A stretch of 16,774 nucleotides of DNA from Acidobacteriaceae bacterium (GTDB lineage Bacteria > Acidobacteriota > Terriglobia > Terriglobales > Acidobacteriaceae). A program made the position numbers and the translations under genes. The stretch lies in NCBI GenBank assembly GCA_030042915.1, contig JASHYS010000494.1, forward strand, positions 1 to 16,774, in the 5' to 3' direction. The stretch's first letter is position 1. Each line of letters begins with the position of its first letter. Below the pieces are notes generated by a model. That model saw only the letters and a program-made list of their open reading frames with translations. It ran no database searches and had not been told where the DNA came from. Positions 7,190 to 13,862 of the stretch are shown here, one piece after another.

Positions 7190-7207
7190 GGCGAAGGGTT
7201 CTTCGCC
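7190..7207 (+). other. Hairpin GGCGAAG-ggtt-CTTCGCC
   Basis: A perfect seven-base stem with a four-base loop begins 31 bases after the small ORF stop. No T-run follows, so it is not a standard terminator; it could be a structural part of a small transcript. Confidence 0.5.
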
Positions 7208-7269
7208 ATGGCTCTGGCAATCGCTTGATACGCGACCGCCTCAGTCCAATTCCAACAGATCGCCGGCAG

Positions 7270-7303
7270 CGGCCTGGGAGCGCAAGTTCTCAGGCCGTTG
7301 TTG
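7270..7303 (+). terminator. Terminator-like hairpin downstream of the AlkD gene/small ORF
   Basis: The arms CGGCCTG (7270-7276) and CAGGCCG (7291-7297) pair perfectly. Four further pairs, two of them G-T, extend the stem to 11 and leave the loop CGCAAG. TTGTTGTCT follows, an interrupted T-tract. It would end a transcript from rhaB-alkD or from the small ORF before the DinB gene. Confidence 0.5.
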
Positions 7304-7319
7304 TCTAAGAGCAGAAAGC

Positions 7320-7347
7320 AGCCAGTAGCCAATAGGGAGTAGGCAAG
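7320..7347. repeat. Short 7-nt tandem repeat before the DinB gene
   Basis: Consecutive heptamers AGCCAGT, AGCCAAT, AGGGAGT and AGGCAAG are the same unit family as at 854-881. It lies just before the ribosome binding site of the DinB-like gene. Confidence 0.6.
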
Positions 7348-7363
7348 CGAGGGAGAGTCCGAA

Positions 7364-7903
7364 ATGGAACACGAGCTGGAGAACACGGTTGCGTTGCTGG
7401 AGCGCACGCCGGCGGCGCTCGACGCGTTGCTGCGCGGCCTTTCGCCAATTTGGACCGAGAGCAACGAAAGCGGGAACACGTGGAACCTGACCATGGTGAT
7501 CGCGCACCTGATCCACTGCGAGCACGAGAATTGGATGCCGCGGGCGAAGCTGATTCTGGAATCGGGAGAGACGGCGCCCTTCACGCCCTTCGACCGCGAG
7601 GGACACGTGCGCTTGAGCCGTGGCAAAACGCTGCCGCAACTGCTCGACGAGTTTGCTCAGGCGCGCGCGAAAAGTTTGGACCAACTGCGCGCCTTGAAGC
7701 TAACGCCCGAGGGCTTGGCGCGGCGGGGGCAGCATCCGGCATTCGGCGCGGTAACTTTGTCGCAATTGCTGGCCACGTGGGCGGCGCACGATCTGACGCA
7801 TCTGCATCAGATTTCGCGCGTGATGGCATATCAATATCGCGACGCCGTGGGACCGTGGATAAAATTCCTGGGCGTCATGCAATGTGCGGGGCACAGCGCG
7901 TAG
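7364..7903 (+). CDS. DinB superfamily metalloprotein (four-helix bundle)
   Basis: A 179-residue protein of the DinB/YfiT-like fold, putative metal-dependent enzymes that include thiol transferases. The usual three-histidine metal site is visible: a histidine in the second helix (His48 or His51 in AHLIHCEHENW) plus His142 and His146 in AAHDLTHLHQI. WNLTMVIAHLIHCE matches the conserved start of the second helix. Start choice is supported by GGGAGAG about six bases before the ATG. The substrate cannot be told from sequence. It is separated from the AlkD gene by the small transcription unit at 7072-7310, and it ends 31 bases before nrdR. Confidence 0.82.
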   Translation: MEHELENTVALLERTPAALDALLRGLSPIWTESNESGNTWNLTMVIAHLIHCEHENWMPRAKLILESGETAPFTPFDREGHVRLSRGKTLPQLLDEFAQARAKSLDQLRALKLTPEGLARRGQHPAFGAVTLSQLLATWAAHDLTHLHQISRVMAYQYRDAVGPWIKFLGVMQCAGHSA

Positions 7904-7919
7904 CGCGGTTGCAATGCCG

Positions 7920-7925
7920 TAGAAT
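7920..7925 (+). promoter_or_regulatory. Possible -10 element close to the nrdR start
   Basis: TAGAAT lies nine bases before the nrdR ATG, and no Shine-Dalgarno is visible between them. Transcription from here would give a nearly leaderless mRNA. No -35 element is seen, so the call is weak. Confidence 0.22.
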
Positions 7926-7934
7926 TCTCCTAGA

Positions 7935-8405
7935 ATGAAGTGCCCATATTGCGGCTTCGGGCAGGACCGGGTGGTGGACTCGCGCGAAAGCAAAGAGGCC
8001 GACTCGATCCGGCGGCGGCGGGAGTGCGAGCGCTGCAACCGGCGCTTCACCACCTACGAGCGCATCGACGAGATTCCCTACATGGTGGTGAAGAAGGACG
8101 GGCGGCGCGAGCGCTTCGACCGGCAAAAGGTGCTGAGCGGGCTGCTGCGCGCGTGCGAGAAACGGCCGGTTTCGTCGGGGCAGCTGGAAAAAGTGGTGGA
8201 CGCGACGGAGAGCTTCCTGGTGGATGCACCCGAGCGCGAGCGCACCACGGCCGAAATCGGCGAGTTGATCATGGAGCAACTGAAACGTCTCGACACCGTC
8301 GCCTACATCCGCTTCGCGAGCGTGTACCGCGACTTCAAGGATGTGAACGAGTTCAAGGAAGAGCTGGAGGGGCTGCTGGCGAGCCACGGAAAAAAGAGGA
8401 GCTAA
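7935..8405 (+). CDS. nrdR: NrdR, transcriptional repressor of ribonucleotide reductase genes
   Basis: A 156-residue protein with the full NrdR layout: an N-terminal zinc ribbon (Cys3, Cys6, Cys31, Cys34) with the characteristic MKCPYCG start and [20 protein letters not shown] core, then an ATP-cone domain at about 49-139 ([16 protein letters not shown] ... [13 protein letters not shown]). It senses ATP/dATP and represses ribonucleotide reductase operons by binding NrdR boxes. No ribonucleotide reductase gene is nearby in this window, which is usual for nrdR. The start is fixed by the conserved first residues, since there is no good ribosome binding site. The isocitrate dehydrogenase gene follows after 27 bases. 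Confidence 0.97.
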   Translation: MKCPYCGFGQDRVVDSRESKEADSIRRRRECERCNRRFTTYERIDEIPYMVVKKDGRRERFDRQKVLSGLLRACEKRPVSSGQLEKVVDATESFLVDAPERERTTAEIGELIMEQLKRLDTVAYIRFASVYRDFKDVNEFKEELEGLLASHGKKRS

Positions 8406-8432
8406 TCACTGACTCTTCGCCGAAGAAAAGAT

Positions 8433-9446
8433 ATGTCGGATACAAAAACACACAAAGTTACCCTCATTCCCGGCGACGGCATCGGGCCGGAGGTGACGCA
8501 GTCGGTGGTGCACATTCTGGAGCACACCGGCGTCAAGTTCGAGTGGGAGCGGTTTGCGGCCGGGGCCGAGGCCTTTGAGATTCACGGCGAGTACATTCCC
8601 GCGGCGCTGTACGAGTCCATTCAGAGGAACAAAGTGGCGCTGAAAGGGCCGGTGACCACGCCCATCGGCGGCGGATTCAAGAGCATCAACGTTACACTGC
8701 GCAAAAAGTTCGATTTGTTCGCCAATCTGCGGCCCATTCGCAATCTGCCCGGGCTCGATACGAAGTACCCCGGCGTCGATCTTGTCATCGTGCGCGAAAA
8801 CACCGAGGGCGAATATGTGGGCCTCGAGCACGAGGTGGTGCCGGGCGTCGTGGAAAGCATCAAGGTGATTACCGAGAAGGGATCGACGCGCATCGCGCGC
8901 TTTGCCTTCGACTACGCGCGCAAGCATGGGCGCAAGAAGATTCACTCCATTCACAAGGCCAACATCATGAAGCTGTCTGACGGGCTGTTCTTGCGCTGCG
9001 CGCGGCAGGTGGCCGAGGAATTTCCCGACATCACCTATGGCGAACACCTGATCGACAATACCTGCATGCAACTGGTGATGAATCCTTATCAGTACGACAC
9101 GCTGCTGCTCGAAAATCTGTACGGCGACATTGTGAGCGATTTGTGCGCGGGCCTGGTAGGCGGGCTGGGTCTGGCGCCGGGCGCAAACCTGGGCGTCAAT
9201 TGCGCAATCTTCGAAGCGGTGCACGGTTCGGCGCCCGACATTGCGGGCAAGGATCTGGCCAATCCCACCGCGCTGTTGCAGTCAGCGATCCTGATGCTGC
9301 GGCACCTGGACGAGGAAGCCGCAGCCAACAAAGCGCAGAACGCGCTGGAGACGGTGTACGCCGAGCGCAGGGCGCTGACGCGCGACGTAGGTGGCACGGC
9401 GAGCACCACGCAATTCACCGACGCAGTTGTTGCTGCCATGGGATGA
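8433..9446 (+). CDS. NAD-dependent isocitrate dehydrogenase (isocitrate/isopropylmalate dehydrogenase family)
   Basis: A 337-residue decarboxylating dehydrogenase, most likely converting isocitrate to 2-oxoglutarate in the TCA cycle. The N-terminal LIPGDGIGPEVT is typical. The substrate loop SINVTLR (Ser84, Asn86) is the isocitrate form rather than the 3-isopropylmalate form. RENTEGEYVG and IHKANIMK carry the catalytic Tyr and Lys. Cofactor choice is read from HGSAPDIAG: Asp269-Ile270 replaces the Lys-Tyr of NADP enzymes, so NAD is expected. The length matches the short NAD-type enzymes, not the 410-420-residue NADP form of E. coli. It follows nrdR by 27 bases with a weak purine-rich GAAGAAAAG upstream. 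Homoisocitrate or tartrate activity is less likely but not excluded. Confidence 0.88.
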   Translation: MSDTKTHKVTLIPGDGIGPEVTQSVVHILEHTGVKFEWERFAAGAEAFEIHGEYIPAALYESIQRNKVALKGPVTTPIGGGFKSINVTLRKKFDLFANLRPIRNLPGLDTKYPGVDLVIVRENTEGEYVGLEHEVVPGVVESIKVITEKGSTRIARFAFDYARKHGRKKIHSIHKANIMKLSDGLFLRCARQVAEEFPDITYGEHLIDNTCMQLVMNPYQYDTLLLENLYGDIVSDLCAGLVGGLGLAPGANLGVNCAIFEAVHGSAPDIAGKDLANPTALLQSAILMLRHLDEEAAANKAQNALETVYAERRALTRDVGGTASTTQFTDAVVAAMG

Positions 9447-9493
9447 AGGCAGAGAACGAGCAACCCAGGCAACAAGAAAGCACGCTAAGGGGC

Positions 9494-9526
9494 AGTGGCG
9501 GGAATATCTGCGTTGGCCACTCCCGC
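9494..9526. promoter_or_regulatory. Overlapping inverted repeats upstream of the permease gene
   Basis: AGTGGC (9494-9499) pairs with GCCACT (9516-9521), and the overlapping GCGGGA (9498-9503) pairs with TCCCGC (9521-9526). The two pairings exclude each other. They lie immediately upstream of TATAAT at 9528, in the position of an operator or of the core promoter. Confidence 0.3.
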
Positions 9527-9527
9527 G

Positions 9528-9533
9528 TATAAT
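9528..9533 (+). promoter_or_regulatory. Consensus -10 box TATAAT directly before the permease start
   Basis: A perfect TATAAT ends eight bases before the permease ATG, with no Shine-Dalgarno between. Transcription would begin at or within a few bases of the ATG, the pattern of leaderless genes. No consensus -35 is present at 16-18 bases. Confidence 0.4.
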
Positions 9534-9541
9534 GACGCTCC

Positions 9542-11956
9542 ATGCAGGCCCTGCTTCGCGATCTCCGATTCGCCACCCGCATGTTTATCGCCAGTCCTGT
9601 CTTTGCGCTGGGCACCATTTTCACGCTGGCCCTGGGCATTGGCGCCAACACTGCCATCTTTACCGTAGCCAACGCGCTGCTGTTGCGGCCGTTCCCGTTC
9701 CACGATCCCGCACAACTGATGGCCCTGGTGGGCAAAGACAACAAGGGCGACGGCCCCGGGACTCTGCTGCGCTACGAATACATACGCGACCATAATCGGT
9801 CGTTCGCCGGCATTGCGGTGTGGGCGCAGGACAACCTCAATCTCTCGGGCAACGGCGATGCGGTGCAGGTTCCCGTGGCGCGCATCTCGCCCAGCTTCTT
9901 CGCGGTTCTCGGCGTTGAGCCGCAACTGGGCCGCACTTTTACCCAGGACGAAGGCACGCCTGCCGGGCCGCCGGTGGTGATGCTGAGCGATGCGTTGTGG
10001 CGCAGCCGCTACCACGCCGACCCAAACATTGTGGGCAAAACCGTGACGCTCGACTCGACCAGCGAAACTGTGGTGGGTGTGTTGCCGGGGAACGTGCAGT
10101 TTCCATTCGTCGGCAAGGCTGATGTGTGGACGCCGCGCTATTTCGAGCTTTCGCTCATGACCCCGCAGCGGTTGCGCATGGGGGTGGGCTATCTCAATTT
10201 TCTGGCGCGGCTGCGGCCGGGCGTTACGCCGGCTCAGGCCGACTCCGAGCTCTCCATGCTCGATCGCCAGTACCGCGAGTTGAATCCCTCCATGCCCGAC
10301 GCCAGCCCGGAGATCCATACGATCACCGAGGGACTGCGCGACCTGGTGGTGGGTGACGTGCGCAGAAAGGTGCTGGTGCTGTCGTGCGCCGTGGGCGTGG
10401 TCCTGCTGATCGCCTGCGCCAACGTGGCCAGCATGCTGTTGTCGCGCGCCTTGGCCCGCCGGCGCGAGATTGCCATGCGCGCCGCGTTGGGCGCCAGTCC
10501 TGGCGCCATCGTTCGCCAACTGCTCACCGAAAGTACTTTGCTCGCCATGTCCGCGAGTGTTGTGGGCGCGGCCTTGGGCTGGGTAGGCACACGTGCCCTG
10601 GTCAAGTGGGGTGCGCAGCAGCTTCCTCAGGGATTCTCCATCGGCCTCGACTTCCGGGTGTTGCTGTTTACGCTCACCATTTCGCTGGCTGCAGGAATCC
10701 TCTTCGGGCTGGCGCCGGCGTTGCAATTAGCGCACATCGATCTGAATGCCACGCTGCGCGACGAGGGCCGGGGCGCCTCTGCAGGCCACGGGCGCGCGCG
10801 GCTGCGCGGCCTGCTCGTCATCGGCCAGGTGGCTCTTTCGCTGCTGTTGCTGGTGGGCGCCGGAGTGCTTCTCCGCAGTTTCGCGCTGCTGCTGCGTACC
10901 AATCCCGGCTTCGACGCGCACGGGCTCCTTACCATGGACATCTCACTTTCCACACAGCGCTACGCCACGCCCGCGCAACAGGTCGCGTACTTTAACGATG
11001 TGCTCGAGCGCGTGGCTGCGGTTCCCGGCGTGCAGAACGTCGCCATGTCGGCCGCGCCGCCGCTTGGCTTTATTCGCATCACTCCGGTGCTGCCTGAAGG
11101 ACAGCCCGAAGTCCCACTGGCGCAGCGTCCGTTTGTCGATATTGAAGCCATTAGCCCGCAATGGTTCGCAGCCATGCGCGTGCCCTTGCTTGCCGGCCGC
11201 GCCTTCATCGCTGCCGATAATGCCGATGCACCCAAGGTGGTCATCGTAAACCAGGCGTTCGCGCGCGAGTTTTGGCGAGGGCAGAACCCCGTAGGCAAAC
11301 ACGTTGCAGTGGGCCGCTGGCCTCAGGCTGAGGTCGTGGGCCTCGCCGCTGACGTCAAGAATCAGGGCCTGGAGCAGAAGACGCAGCCGCAACTCTATCT
11401 CGCGTTCCCGCAGATTCCCTGGGGCAACATGCACCTGCTGGTGCGAACCATCGTTCCACCGCTGTCGTTAGCTGCGGCGGTGCGCGCGCAGATTGCCGCG
11501 GTCGACAAGGATCAGGCCGTCACCGGCATGCAGACGGTGGACGATCTCGTGGACACTTCGCGCGCTCAACCGCGCTTTACCATGCTGCTGGTGGCTATCT
11601 TCGCCATCACCGCGCTGGTGCTGGCGATGATCGGCATCTACGGAGTTCTCAGTTACACCGTGGCACAGCGGCGGCAGGAATTCGGCATCCGCATGGCGTT
11701 GGGAGCGGAGCGCGCTGAAATTCTGGCTCTGGTCCTCCGTCAGGCGCTTGCACTCACTTTTGCCGGGATCATCATCGGCCTGGCAGCGGCGTTTTTGCTC
11801 ACCCGCCTGGCGGCAAGCCTGCTCTACCAGGTTGGTGCGCACGATCCGGTCACGTTTGTCGTGGCGCCGTTGGTTTTTCTGAGTGTCGCGTTGCTGGCCA
11901 GCTTCTTGCCTGCGCGCCGTGCGACCAGAGTCAACCCGGTTGAAGCCATGCGTTGA
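9542..11956 (+). CDS. ADOP-type orphan ABC permease (duplicated MacB/FtsX permease without ATPase)
   Basis: An 804-residue inner-membrane protein of the acidobacterial duplicated orphan permease type. It starts with the typical LRDLRFATRMF segment and TM1 (about 20-45, ALGTIFTLALGIGANTAIF). A MacB-like periplasmic domain (about 60-270) follows. TM2-TM4 come next (about 275-297, 326-350, 373-396) with the cytoplasmic ALGASPGAIVRQLLTES coupling region. The second half repeats this: TM5 at about 423-445, a periplasmic domain to about 675, then TM6-TM8 (about 679-705, 735-765, 773-795) with ALGAERAEILALVLRQ. It ends PARRATRVNPVEAMR. No Walker motifs and no neighbouring ATPase gene are present, so its partner, if any, is encoded elsewhere. 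The substrate is unknown; relatives of MacB export peptides, macrolides or lipoproteins by mechanotransmission. The gene is convergent with the downstream PAS gene. Confidence 0.9.
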   Translation: MQALLRDLRFATRMFIASPVFALGTIFTLALGIGANTAIFTVANALLLRPFPFHDPAQLMALVGKDNKGDGPGTLLRYEYIRDHNRSFAGIAVWAQDNLNLSGNGDAVQVPVARISPSFFAVLGVEPQLGRTFTQDEGTPAGPPVVMLSDALWRSRYHADPNIVGKTVTLDSTSETVVGVLPGNVQFPFVGKADVWTPRYFELSLMTPQRLRMGVGYLNFLARLRPGVTPAQADSELSMLDRQYRELNPSMPDASPEIHTITEGLRDLVVGDVRRKVLVLSCAVGVVLLIACANVASMLLSRALARRREIAMRAALGASPGAIVRQLLTESTLLAMSASVVGAALGWVGTRALVKWGAQQLPQGFSIGLDFRVLLFTLTISLAAGILFGLAPALQLAHIDLNATLRDEGRGASAGHGRARLRGLLVIGQVALSLLLLVGAGVLLRSFALLLRTNPGFDAHGLLTMDISLSTQRYATPAQQVAYFNDVLERVAAVPGVQNVAMSAAPPLGFIRITPVLPEGQPEVPLAQRPFVDIEAISPQWFAAMRVPLLAGRAFIAADNADAPKVVIVNQAFAREFWRGQNPVGKHVAVGRWPQAEVVGLAADVKNQGLEQKTQPQLYLAFPQIPWGNMHLLVRTIVPPLSLAAAVRAQIAAVDKDQAVTGMQTVDDLVDTSRAQPRFTMLLVAIFAITALVLAMIGIYGVLSYTVAQRRQEFGIRMALGAERAEILALVLRQALALTFAGIIIGLAAAFLLTRLAASLLYQVGAHDPVTFVVAPLVFLSVALLASFLPARRATRVNPVEAMR

Positions 11957-11973
11957 GCGCGTTCTCTGCGCTC
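11955..11973 (+). other. Hairpin GAGCGC-N7-GCGCTC at the 3' end of the permease gene
   Basis: A perfect six-base stem with a seven-base loop overlaps the permease stop codon. It is followed by TGAAAAAG, not by Ts, so it is not a plus-strand intrinsic terminator. It could protect the 3' end of the mRNA. Confidence 0.35.
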
Positions 11974-12003
11974 TGAAAAAGTCGACGCGACCCGGCTGCC
12001 GGC

Positions 12004-12025
12004 GATTGCACGATGCGATCATTTT
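12004..12025 (+). terminator. Weak terminator-like hairpin between convergent genes
   Basis: GATTGC and GCGATC pair (one G-T) around a five-base loop and are followed by ATTTT. The site overlaps the last codons of the minus-strand PAS gene. Stability is low, so support is limited. Confidence 0.25.
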
Positions 12026-12783
12026 AGCTGGCGCAGAATGGCCACCACGCCGACCACGGCGCCATTCGCCTGGTCGACCACAGGCGCTGTGCTGATCTCC
12101 GCTTGCACTTTCCTTGAGCCCCGTGCAAGCAGCGTGACGATGCCTTGGAAATTGCGCTCAATGCCGGCACGGCGCTCGAGTGGAGTGCCGTCGTGAGATT
12201 GAAACTCGACCACCGGTACCACTTCTTCGATCACCTTGCCTTTGAGCTCAGAAGCGGCAAATCCGAAAAGCGATTCCGCAGCGCGGTTCACCGTGCGCAC
12301 AACCCCGAGAATATCGGTCAGCACAATGGCCTCGGACATTGAGGCTATGGCGCTTTCAATCCACTGAAGTTCGCCCCGCGCGTCGTCGAGGGCCTTCTTC
12401 GACTCCGTGATGTCGACATAGATCACGCGCAAGCCCGCCGGTTTTCCTTCGCCGTCGCGGATCAGGCTGGTGTGGATCTCGTAGGTACGGAAGGCGCCGG
12501 AACGGCTGAAGAGCGAGCGCGTGACCGGCGGTAGATCCCGGCCCGAATGCATGTGCGACATGAAAGTGGCGAAGCTCGGATCCTTCTCCTCGAAGGCCAT
12601 CAAATCCCAGGCGTGTTTGCCGATGAGCTGGCCCTGATCGGGGTGATGGAAGTCGAGGGCGGCCCGGTTGGCGCGGGTGACGAATCCACCGCCGTCGATC
12701 TCGACGTAGGGCAGCGGCAATTGATCGATGGGGATCAGCGCGGCCGTGTCAGTGGGTTTTTGCATCAATTGAGTTTTGCTCAT
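12019..12783 (-). CDS. Tandem PAS-domain protein without output domain
   Basis: A 254-residue soluble protein with two PAS sensor domains. The first (about 20-130) opens with LPLPYVEIDGGGFVTRANRAAL and closes with the PAC-type GLRVIYVDITESKKAL. The second (about 140-252) has SMSEAIVLTDILGVVRTVNRAAESLFGFAASELKGK and ends VVGVVAILRQLK. A helical linker with ESKKALDDARGELQWIESAI joins them and is probably a coiled coil for dimerisation. There is no kinase, GGDEF, EAL, HTH or membrane segment. It most likely senses a small ligand, redox or light cue and passes it to a partner by contact. Its ATG overlaps the stop of the degenerate GGDEF gene (ATGA, 12780-12783), so the two are translationally coupled and probably work together. 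Confidence 0.85.
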   Translation of the reverse strand: MSKTQLMQKPTDTAALIPIDQLPLPYVEIDGGGFVTRANRAALDFHHPDQGQLIGKHAWDLMAFEEKDPSFATFMSHMHSGRDLPPVTRSLFSRSGAFRTYEIHTSLIRDGEGKPAGLRVIYVDITESKKALDDARGELQWIESAIASMSEAIVLTDILGVVRTVNRAAESLFGFAASELKGKVIEEVVPVVEFQSHDGTPLERRAGIERNFQGIVTLLARGSRKVQAEISTAPVVDQANGAVVGVVAILRQLK

Positions 12784-13742
12784 CGCGTTCTCCCGGCGTT
12801 TGTGAGCAGGGCAATCTTGTAGAGATCGTCGGCCGATTGCAAACTCTCGATGGGGGTGATGTCGAAGGTAAGTGGAATGCGCAGCATGGTGGCGCGCCCG
12901 CCAATTTGCACGCTGGTTTCGCGATTCTGAAACACGATGCGGTTGATCTCCGCGGAGAGGATCTGCTCGTTGGCGCGGCCCTGCAGAATGGCCAGGAGCG
13001 AAGAATCACTCCAGTGGTAAATGGCGTCGTCGGAGTGGAGGCTCTGGGTGAGGAAGGCGGCGACGGCCATCAGGCAGTCTTCCACGGCCGAGGGGCCGAA
13101 GCGCTGGTTGATCATGTTCAGGCAACTCAGGCGAAAGAGCACGACGAATCCCTTGCCGCCGCTTTCCGTGATGCGCTTGAGGTGCTGGATGGCGCTGCCG
13201 CCTCCGCGCAGGCCGGCGGCGTTGTCGTTCTCGGTAGAGTGGTCGGCCCTGCAGAATTGCGAAGCCTCAACGGCGACAGAACCCGCCCCTTGTGGATGCA
13301 GAAAGAGATCAAGTTGATTGTGGAACTCTGCGGTGCTTTGCGCCGTGATGACGGCTGCCAGCTTGTGCAGCATACGATCGGCGTTGTCCGCGGAAGGATT
13401 GATGCCCAGGCTCTTCAACACTTCTTTGAACAGAAATGAAACCAGCGATCGCCACTCCGCAGTGCGGTTGCGGAGCTCGGATTCGGTGAGATTGCGGTAT
13501 TTTTCAAACTCGCTCAGCACGGCGCGGATCAGCGCTAGTTTTTCAGGGTCGGGAATCCGGTCAGGAAGCTGCAACGCCAGCCTGGCGACGCCCGCGCGAA
13601 ACGCCTGGTACGACTCGCCCTCGATCTCGGGAACCCCTAAGGCCGCGCCCTCTGCAAGCAGCGTGAGGAAGCGCTCGGGGTTGGGAGCTTCGGGCTCCTT
13701 CTCGTCCGGAGGGTTTCCCTTCGCGATCTGGGTCGGGTTCAT
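12780..13742 (-). CDS. Degenerate GGDEF-domain protein, probably catalytically inactive
   Basis: A 320-residue soluble protein. Residues 1-150 are mostly helical and not recognised. From about residue 175 the pattern follows a diguanylate cyclase domain: NAAGLRGGGSAIQHLKRI replaces the usual DxLTGLxNR segment, FVVLFRLSCLNMINQRFG stands for the strand and helix with the first metal Asp and IND, and HWSDSSLLAIL (243-253) occupies the place of the RYGGEEF loop. Both the metal Asp and the GG(D/E)EF signature are lost, so cyclase activity is very unlikely; a binding or scaffold role is possible. Start: ATG at 13742, with GAGGGG nine bases upstream. First gene of a two-gene operon with the tandem-PAS gene, divergent from asd across 120 bp. 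The domain call rests on pattern matching by eye. Confidence 0.68.
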   Translation of the reverse strand: MNPTQIAKGNPPDEKEPEAPNPERFLTLLAEGAALGVPEIEGESYQAFRAGVARLALQLPDRIPDPEKLALIRAVLSEFEKYRNLTESELRNRTAEWRSLVSFLFKEVLKSLGINPSADNADRMLHKLAAVITAQSTAEFHNQLDLFLHPQGAGSVAVEASQFCRADHSTENDNAAGLRGGGSAIQHLKRITESGGKGFVVLFRLSCLNMINQRFGPSAVEDCLMAVAAFLTQSLHSDDAIYHWSDSSLLAILQGRANEQILSAEINRIVFQNRETSVQIGGRATMLRIPLTFDITPIESLQSADDLYKIALLTNAGRTR

Positions 13743-13838
13743 CGGGCGATGCCCCTCTGGTGCATTTATCGGCTGTAAGCGCTGCGGCTTGAGGAGCGCG
13801 GATGAGCATGAGAGGTACTGCGCCAGAACTTATCCTCC

Positions 13839-13857
13839 TGTACACTGGATGAGTACA
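13839..13857. promoter_or_regulatory. Inverted repeat TGTAC-N9-GTACA before asd
   Basis: Five-base arms surround nine bases and overlap a possible -10, TACACT (13841-13846), 16 bases before the asd ATG. It could be an operator in the divergent asd/GGDEF promoter region; the evidence is positional only. Confidence 0.22.
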
Positions 13858-13862
13858 AGACC

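Noticed and set aside
9485..10726. A 413-codon minus-strand frame opposite the start of the permease gene
   Set aside because: It is antisense to the conserved permease N-terminus, is dominated by Arg, Gln, His and Gly, and has no motif.
13743..13862. Lysine riboswitch or other known leader RNA before asd
   Set aside because: The divergent gap is only 120 bp, shorter than a lysine riboswitch, and shows none of its conserved elements; no terminator/antiterminator pair is visible.
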